A stretch of 9,900 bases of DNA from Nitratireductor sp. GTDB taxonomy: Bacteria; Pseudomonadota; Alphaproteobacteria; Rhizobiales; Rhizobiaceae. Under the pieces are notes generated by a model. That model made no database searches, was not told the origin of the DNA, and was given only the letters and a program-made list of their open reading frames with translations. This document shows, in pieces, positions 5,196 to 9,900 of the stretch (position 1 is its first letter; the number at the start of each line of letters is the position of its first letter). Where the stretch lies: the NCBI GenBank assembly GCA_020441735.1, contig JAGRLQ010000161.1:1-9900 (forward strand). The letters run 5' to 3'. Both the position numbers and the translations under genes were made by a program.

Positions 5196-7028
5196 CTATT
5201 GAGGAATGACCAGCGTGTCGCCGATCTGTAGCCGACGCACATTCTTCACCGAATTGGCCGTCTCTATTCGTTTCCACTCCAGCGCATCGCCGTATTTTTC
5301 CTTGGCAATGGTCCACAGCGAGTCGCCGGCCTTGATCACATAGTCGCCCGTCATGCTCTCTTCTTTCGCGGCTGGTTCTTTGGCCATCGTGGTTTCTTCC
5401 GCCTTGGCCATCTCGAACATGCCGCCCTTGAGAACCCTGCCATCGGTGTAGGGCTTGTACGGGCTGTTGGCGGCAAGATAATCGGCCACCACCTGTTCAA
5501 GGCCCGGGCCATAGTCATAGGCGTTCATGCCATTGTCCTTGAACACGGCATAGCCGTCCCCACCGCCGCGCATGAAATCGTTGGAAACCACCTTGTAGGT
5601 CGCTTCGGGATCGATATCGGCCCATTCGCCATCTTTCATGACCTGGACCTGCTTGACGCGGCCCTTGAGCGGCTCGACGGTCTCATCCCAGGCAAAGCGC
5701 AGGCCGGCGACCTGGGGGAAGCGGCCCTTGATCTCCTCGACCTGGCTGACACCGCTTTCAAGCGCTGCCACCACATCCGAACCCTTCAGTTCGAACGTCG
5801 AAAGCGCATTCTGGAAGGGCAACACCTCCAGCACTTCGCCCATGGTGATCTGGCCGGAATCGATGGAGGCACGCAGCCCGCCGCCATTTTGAACCGCGAT
5901 GGAAACGCCCTGGCCCTTGACCCGGTCTAGCATCGCATCGGCCACCAGATTGCCCATGGAACACTCGCCAAGGCGGCACGAGCCGCGATCGCCGTCGATG
6001 GCTGCCGAGGTTTCACCCACCGGCTTCTTCTTCAACTCCTCGATGGGCGCTGCCAGTTCCGCAATGCGCGCCACGATGGCTGCATCCGGTATCACGCTTG
6101 CATCCAGCAGGTGCGGTTCGCCATAGGCTGCCGTCACCACGCCGTCATCATTGAAGTTGACGCTGACTTCACCGAGATATTTCGAATAGGAGCCCGCCTG
6201 AACGATCGGCACCTTTACGCCATCCGGGTTTTCCACCCAGACGGGGTAGGGGCCTGCAGCACTGTCTTCTCCATTGGCAAGCAGTGTGTGGCTGTGGCCG
6301 CCGACGATGACGTCAACACCGGAAACGGCAGCGGCGATCTGCTTGTCCATTTCAAGCCCCACATGGGTCAGCGCCACGATCTTGTTGACGCCCTGGGACT
6401 CAATCTCGGGGATTACCGATTTCAGCACGCTGATCTCACTGACAAAGGCGACATTGTCGCCGGGCGAGGAAAGCTCCTTCGTGTCGGCGGCCACCACTGA
6501 GACGATGCCGATCTTTTCACCACCCCTTTCGACGATCACATAGCCCGGCAGCTTGTTTTTCAGCAGCGGCTCGAAATAGGCCGAGGTGTTGGCGGAGATC
6601 ACCGGAAATTCAGCCTTGTCGATGAATTTGGCAAGCGTTTCAGGGCCGTCGTCGAACTCGTGATTGCCCACCGCCATGGCATCGGGCTTGATCATGTTGA
6701 GAAACTCGACCGCCGCTTCACCCTTGTAGGTGGTGTAGAACAGCGAGCCCTGAAACTGGTCGCCGGCATCCAGCACCAGTACATTGGCATTTTCCTCAGC
6801 AAGCGCCACGCGCCGTTCATCGATCTTGGCCTTCAACCGGGCCATGCCGCCGAAGCACTTGCTTTCGCCTTCATCCTCCGCTGAGCAGGTCGAATTGTAC
6901 TTGTTGACGGACTGGATGCGGCTGTGCACATCGTTCGTATGCAGTATGTCGAGAACGTAGTCGGCATTCGCCGCCGTTGCGCTCATCGCCAGCATCGAAG
7001 CCGATGCGAGCCAAACAAACCTGTTCAT
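5196..7028 (-). CDS. Secreted bifunctional metallophosphatase/5'-nucleotidase with C-terminal LysM domain
   Basis: A 610-residue exported enzyme of the UshA/5'-nucleotidase family, which hydrolyses nucleotides (and often nucleotide sugars or cyclic nucleotides) outside the inner membrane for nucleoside and phosphate salvage. The start ATG at 7026-7028 has a near-ideal AGGAGG (complement of 7034-7039) 5 bases upstream. Residues 1-22 form a signal peptide ending ANA. Metallophosphatase motifs are HTNDVH (D33, H35), DAGDQFQG (D90), GNHEFD (N122, H123), THVG (H222) and GGHSH (H245, H247). The C-terminal nucleotidase domain shows GNLVADAM at 359-366, QNGGGLRASI at 380-389 and FMRGGGDGY at 485-493. 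A Lys/Ala/Glu linker (about 539-560) leads to a LysM peptidoglycan-binding domain at about 562-609 (YVIKAGDSLWTIAKEKYGD...LQIGDTLVIP). LysM is unusual for the classic enzyme and suggests retention at the cell wall. The frame stays open to 7136, but that extension would bury the signal peptide. Confidence 0.95.
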   Translation of the reverse strand: MNRFVWLASASMLAMSATAANADYVLDILHTNDVHSRIQSVNKYNSTCSAEDEGESKCFGGMARLKAKIDERRVALAEENANVLVLDAGDQFQGSLFYTTYKGEAAVEFLNMIKPDAMAVGNHEFDDGPETLAKFIDKAEFPVISANTSAYFEPLLKNKLPGYVIVERGGEKIGIVSVVAADTKELSSPGDNVAFVSEISVLKSVIPEIESQGVNKIVALTHVGLEMDKQIAAAVSGVDVIVGGHSHTLLANGEDSAAGPYPVWVENPDGVKVPIVQAGSYSKYLGEVSVNFNDDGVVTAAYGEPHLLDASVIPDAAIVARIAELAAPIEELKKKPVGETSAAIDGDRGSCRLGECSMGNLVADAMLDRVKGQGVSIAVQNGGGLRASIDSGQITMGEVLEVLPFQNALSTFELKGSDVVAALESGVSQVEEIKGRFPQVAGLRFAWDETVEPLKGRVKQVQVMKDGEWADIDPEATYKVVSNDFMRGGGDGYAVFKDNGMNAYDYGPGLEQVVADYLAANSPYKPYTDGRVLKGGMFEMAKAEETTMAKEPAAKEESMTGDYVIKAGDSLWTIAKEKYGDALEWKRIETANSVKNVRRLQIGDTLVIPQ

Positions 7029-7144
7029 GATAACCTCCTGTTCGCAGGGTTGGCTGATCTTGCCGGCAGCGTATCGCCACGCGCAGCCCGTACCTTGTTC
7101 CGGCCGGTTCCGTCCATGACCCAAACCGGGTGCCATATCCCGAC

Positions 7145-7173
7145 AGCGTAGATATCACGCTGTAATGTGACAA
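7145..7173 (-). promoter_or_regulatory. Candidate promoter with operator-like dyad for the 5'-nucleotidase gene
   Basis: On the minus strand, TTGTCA (complement of 7168-7173) is followed after 17 bases by TACGCT (complement of 7145-7150). This is a good -35 element with a weak -10. A perfect 7-bp dyad, ACAGCGT (7143-7149) and ACGCTGT (7157-7163) with a 7-base centre, covers the spacer and the -10 region, where a repressor would be expected to bind. The implied leader is about 110 bases. The dyad is certain; promoter and operator roles are inferred. Confidence 0.35.
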
Positions 7174-7231
7174 GGATTATTCAGGGTTTTGCCGGAAACT
7201 GGCCAGGCTGTGCACAAGGCCGTGGTCAGTC

Positions 7232-9211
7232 TCAGCCCCGCAGCCGCTTGATGAGGCTGTTGCCGCTCTCGCGGGTCACTGGGCGCGGCGCTGTCGGCTC
7301 GGGCTTGGCAGCGTCACGGTAGCGCTGTTCGATGCTCTTGTTGGCAAGGGCCTCAAGCGCGTCGATTTTCGAACTTTCCGATACCATTCTGCCGGTTTCC
7401 TGTCCGCTATTCCCAGCCGGTTCACTCATGGGCGGGGCGGCCACCTGAGGCAGCTCATGGCCATAGGGGTCGTCACCATGCGACAGGGTTGCCGGCATGT
7501 TGGTGCCGCGCATATGCGAGATGATGGCGGTCAGATTGATTTCCCGTCCGGCCCGCACCGCATTCTGGTTTTCGCGGATATGGGCGCCCGGCAGGTCTTC
7601 GGCCCCAACTGTCTCGAAGGTCATGCGCATTGGTGAATAGACGGCTTCACCAAAGGCAATGCATTCGCGGTTGGAGATCGATGGCAGAAAGGCGATGGTA
7701 CTTTGCGCGCCGCTGTTGAACGCGCCCGCGATGATGTCCTGGTCCTTGGTGTTGGACAGCCGCATGGCGAAGAAGGTGTTGCACTGCGACAGAATGGTCT
7801 GGTCGAGTTCGCTCGGCCGCTGGGTGATGATGCCAAGATAGGCGCCGTATTTGCGCCCCTCCTTGGCAATGCGTCCGATCGCCATGCGCGTTGGCCAGAA
7901 TCCGGCATTCTGATCGGAGGGAATATAGCGGTGGGCTTCTTCCGCCACCACCAGGGTCTGCACGCCGCCGCCGCTCGACAGCGCCAGGTCGAAGGCCAGC
8001 CGGCACAGCACCGAAACGACCGACGACACGACTTCCGAAGGCAGGCCCGACATCTCCATGATGCAGATGGGACGGTCACCCTGGGGAATTCTGAAAATGG
8101 CGGAAATCACGTCATTGATCCGGTCGCCGCCGCATTTTGTCGGATCGAACATGAACTGGAAGCGTGCATCGTTGACGATGGTTTCAATACGGTCCTTGAG
8201 TGACTTCAAATGCGGTTTTTCAGCTTTGCCATCGAGCTTGCCGATACGCCCGTCGATCAGCTTGAGGAGATCCAGCATGCGGTAGGGAATGGGGGTGTCT
8301 GCATTGACGCGCTGTTTGGCGGTGTTGGTCGACCGGACCAGCGAGGCCTGGGATGCCTGCGCCTCGTCCATGTGCTGAATCTTGGCGGCAACGATCATGT
8401 CGCGCAGGATTTCCTTTTCCACCTCCATGCCGTCCTGACCGCGGAAAATCACCTCGGCGATTTCTTCCAGCGTGAACAGCCAGAATGGCAGGACAAGGTG
8501 GTTGGCATTGAGTACGTAGCCGTTGCGTGGAAAGGCCGAACCGAATTCGTTGTGCGGGTCGAGCAGCAGCACGCGGATGTCCGGCCGGGCCTCGACGATC
8601 TTGCGCAACATCAGGGTAACTGAGGTGGATTTACCGACGCCGGTCGAACCCACCACGGCGAAGTGGCGGCTGAGCAGCTTCTCGAAGTCGATCTTGGCTT
8701 CGATCGAAGGATCCTGGGTAACGTGGCCGATGCGAATGGTTGTTTCCGAATTGTTGCGGAAGACGGCTGCCAGATCGCTGGAGCGGATACGGTGCGCCAC
8801 ACAGCCCATTTTTGGGAATCCCGAAATGCCCGTGGTAAAGCGCATGCCATCGCCGGTCGAAACCACTTCACCGATCAGTTCGACATGAACCGCGATATGG
8901 TTGCGCTCGCCTTCCACCCATCCGTCTTCCGGCGAGAAGACCTTGGCGGTCTGCCCGATGACGCGGTTTTCACCTACCCAGATCGAGACCATCTGCCCGA
9001 CTGCCCAGTAGTTCTCCATGTAGTCGACGCGCTCGTCCACCTCCGCCGAGATGATGGCGTGGTGCGCATCGCAATGGATGACATAGCCCTGGGTGCGGCG
9101 GCGGTTCGGATCGTAGTTCTGATCCTCCGCATCGTCGCTGCCAACTACGGCATTGCCGGACGTTTCCACCGGCTTCATCTGGTCTGTAGGCCCACTTTGC
9201 AAATCAATCAC
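7232..9211 (-). CDS. HerA/FtsK-superfamily ATPase (DUF87-type ATP-binding protein)
   Basis: A 659-residue P-loop ATPase resembling HerA, the hexameric DNA translocase that in archaea and some bacteria works with the nuclease NurA in end resection. An N-terminal beta-rich region (about 40-165) fits the HAS-barrel. The ATPase core has Walker A GSTGVGKST at 188-196 (K194), LLLDPHNEFG at 215-224, Walker B LVVAEEAHRYIP at 420-431 with acidic E424/E425, the HerA-like EGRKYG at 451-456 that often carries the arginine finger, and TQRPSELD at 463-470. Residues 540-659 form a polar, Pro-rich tail ending KRLRG. No nurA homologue is adjacent, so its partner and exact role (repair, DNA transfer or defence) are unknown. 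The annotated start is a GTG at 9209-9211 without a clear Shine-Dalgarno sequence; the ATG at residue 12 (9176-9178) is a real alternative. An in-frame stop upstream limits further extension. Confidence 0.88.
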   Translation of the reverse strand: MIDLQSGPTDQMKPVETSGNAVVGSDDAEDQNYDPNRRRTQGYVIHCDAHHAIISAEVDERVDYMENYWAVGQMVSIWVGENRVIGQTAKVFSPEDGWVEGERNHIAVHVELIGEVVSTGDGMRFTTGISGFPKMGCVAHRIRSSDLAAVFRNNSETTIRIGHVTQDPSIEAKIDFEKLLSRHFAVVGSTGVGKSTSVTLMLRKIVEARPDIRVLLLDPHNEFGSAFPRNGYVLNANHLVLPFWLFTLEEIAEVIFRGQDGMEVEKEILRDMIVAAKIQHMDEAQASQASLVRSTNTAKQRVNADTPIPYRMLDLLKLIDGRIGKLDGKAEKPHLKSLKDRIETIVNDARFQFMFDPTKCGGDRINDVISAIFRIPQGDRPICIMEMSGLPSEVVSSVVSVLCRLAFDLALSSGGGVQTLVVAEEAHRYIPSDQNAGFWPTRMAIGRIAKEGRKYGAYLGIITQRPSELDQTILSQCNTFFAMRLSNTKDQDIIAGAFNSGAQSTIAFLPSISNRECIAFGEAVYSPMRMTFETVGAEDLPGAHIRENQNAVRAGREINLTAIISHMRGTNMPATLSHGDDPYGHELPQVAAPPMSEPAGNSGQETGRMVSESSKIDALEALANKSIEQRYRDAAKPEPTAPRPVTRESGNSLIKRLRG

Positions 9212-9228
9212 GCTTTTGTTGCGGTTGC

Positions 9229-9237
9229 TGGTATAGA
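9229..9237 (+). promoter_or_regulatory. Candidate extended -10 promoter element for mgtE
   Basis: TGGTATAGA fits an extended -10 (TG-n-TATAGA). No convincing -35 lies 17 bases upstream, which extended -10 promoters can tolerate. Transcription would start near 9244, giving mgtE a leader of roughly 150 bases that contains the hairpins listed below. Low-certainty call. Confidence 0.28.
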
Positions 9238-9259
9238 ATTTCCTTCAGGAAGGTAAATT
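9237..9259. repeat. Inverted repeat in the HerA-like/mgtE divergent region
   Basis: AATTTCCTTC (9237-9246) and GAAGG-T-AAATT (9249-9259) are complementary over 10 pairs with one extra T and a 2-base centre. The repeat overlaps the candidate mgtE transcription start and lies 26-48 bases upstream of the GTG start of the ATPase. It could therefore serve as an operator for either gene. The symmetry is seen; the function is not known. Confidence 0.4.
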
Positions 9260-9302
9260 TTTGGTTCAATTGCCGTTACCAACCTTGCTTTTGATGGTGA
9301 TG

Positions 9303-9354
9303 CGCTTCATTGCGTGCTGAAGCGGGTCTGCCGGGCAGGATGAGAGCCATCCTG
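9303..9354 (+). promoter_or_regulatory. Two-hairpin leader upstream of mgtE
   Basis: Hairpin 1 is CGCTTCA (9303-9309) with TGAAGCG (9318-9324) and an 8-nt loop. Hairpin 2 is CAGGATG (9336-9342) with CATCCTG (9348-9354) and an AGAGC loop. Both stems are perfect 7-bp pairings. A competing stem, CTGCC (9328-9332) with GGCAG (9334-9338), would overlap the left arm of hairpin 2. The region does not resemble the M-box Mg2+ riboswitch as far as I can tell. A structured regulatory leader for a Mg2+ transporter is plausible but unproven. Confidence 0.35.
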
Positions 9355-9397
9355 TGGCGGGGTTACAGCGGGCCTGCGCCGGCCGGAGGGTGTCTTT

Positions 9398-9900
9398 ATG
9401 AGCTTGGAGGAAGCCGATATCCGTGATCCCCGCGAAGGGGCCGAAACCGTGCCGGGTTTCGATGAAACGCTGTACAACGAAGACGGCCATCTGCGCACGG
9501 ATTTCACCGAGGCCGTGCGCGCTGCTGTCGCTGCTACGGACCGCGATGCGGTAATCGAGCTGATAGACCCGCTGCATGAGTCCGAACTTGGCGACCTGCT
9601 GGAAGCGCTCACCGCAGAAGAGCGCCAGGGACTGGTGCGCATCGCAGGCGAGGACTTCGATTTTTCCTCACTGACCGAGGTTGATGAGGCGATCCGCCTC
9701 GATATCGTCGGATCGCTGCCCAATGCGGCGGTAGCCGAGGCGATCCAGGACCTCGATTCCGATGATGCGATCTACATTCTCGAGGACATGGAGAAGGCGG
9801 ATCAGGAGGAGGTTCTCGACCGCCTGCCATTCGATGACCGGATCCTGCTGCGCCGGGCGCTGGAATATCCTGAGGAATCGGCCGGCCGCCGCATGCAGAC
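9398..9900 (+). CDS. mgtE: Magnesium transporter MgtE, N-terminal part (partial at right edge)
   Basis: The first 167 codons of a gene that continues beyond the window. The start ATG at 9398 has GGAGGG (9385-9390) 7 bases upstream. The translation is strongly acidic and shows the MgtE N-domain, a superhelix of short helical repeats: LIDPLHESELGDLLEAL, then LTEVDEAIRLDIVGSLP and LDSDDAIYILEDMEKADQ. It ends YPEESAGRRMQT, the conserved junction leading to the CBS domains. In known MgtE proteins the N and CBS domains bind intracellular Mg2+ and close the channel when Mg2+ is plentiful; the five-helix membrane domain would lie past the edge. About 35 residues precede the first repeat. The gene is divergent from the HerA-like ATPase across 186 bases. 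Confidence 0.93.
   Translation, partial: MSLEEADIRDPREGAETVPGFDETLYNEDGHLRTDFTEAVRAAVAATDRDAVIELIDPLHESELGDLLEALTAEERQGLVRIAGEDFDFSSLTEVDEAIRLDIVGSLPNAAVAEAIQDLDSDDAIYILEDMEKADQEEVLDRLPFDDRILLRRALEYPEESAGRRMQ

Noticed and set aside
5182..5204. Direct repeat CTATTGAGG (5182-5190 and 5196-5204) at the end of the nucleotidase gene
   Set aside because: A small local duplication around the stop codon with no sign of a mobile element or attachment site. The nearby tRNA suggested an att site, but the repeat does not match the tRNA 3' end.
4913..5242. Minus-strand open frame across the tRNA-Leu gene
   Set aside because: It runs through a confident tRNA and a terminator and into the nucleotidase gene, so it cannot be a real coding region.
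1..9900. CRISPR array, insertion sequence, prophage or toxin-antitoxin pair
   Set aside because: I searched for spaced direct repeats, transposase or integrase motifs and paired short genes and found none.

Overview
The window looks like ordinary chromosome from an alphaproteobacterium, probably of the order Hyphomicrobiales (Rhizobiales). I infer this from the high GC content, the protein sequences, and the gene order RluA-type pseudouridine synthase, HAD phosphatase, ATP12 chaperone, which I recall from rhizobial relatives. The genus cannot be fixed from the sequence alone. I see no insertion sequence, prophage, integron, CRISPR array or compositional island.

Left part, plus strand, 1-3962. 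The window opens in the last 40 codons of an RluA-family pseudouridine synthase. A HAD-IA phosphatase (198-929) follows and overlaps the F1-ATPase assembly chaperone ATP12 (922-1704) by 8 bases. Next comes an EamA/DMT-type ten-helix permease (1797-2807). The last gene here (2940-3962) encodes a 340-residue protein of unknown function built from internal repeats. Its Shine-Dalgarno sequence lies in the closing stem of a long predicted hairpin.

Middle, 3978-5146. lipB (octanoyl transferase for lipoate synthesis) lies on the minus strand, converging on the unknown gene with only 15 bases between stop codons. The lipB upstream region is divergent to a tRNA-Leu(GAG) gene at 5020-5106. The roughly 270 bases between them hold several inverted repeats, one of which resembles a terminator placed right before the tRNA. 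The tRNA is followed by a strong hairpin terminator that also serves the opposing nucleotidase gene.

Right part, 5196-9900. Two minus-strand genes follow: a secreted metallophosphatase/5'-nucleotidase with a C-terminal LysM domain, and a large HerA/FtsK-superfamily ATPase with a GTG start. Divergent from the ATPase, the N-terminal 167 codons of the magnesium transporter MgtE run off the right edge, behind a leader with two perfect 7-bp hairpins.

The genes are mostly housekeeping (RNA modification, ATP synthase assembly, lipoylation, tRNA, Mg2+ transport, periplasmic nucleotide salvage) and do not form one pathway. I find no clear new multigene system. The best leads are the repeat-built unknown protein with its SD-sequestering leader, and the hairpin-rich non-coding stretches before tRNA-Leu and mgtE.
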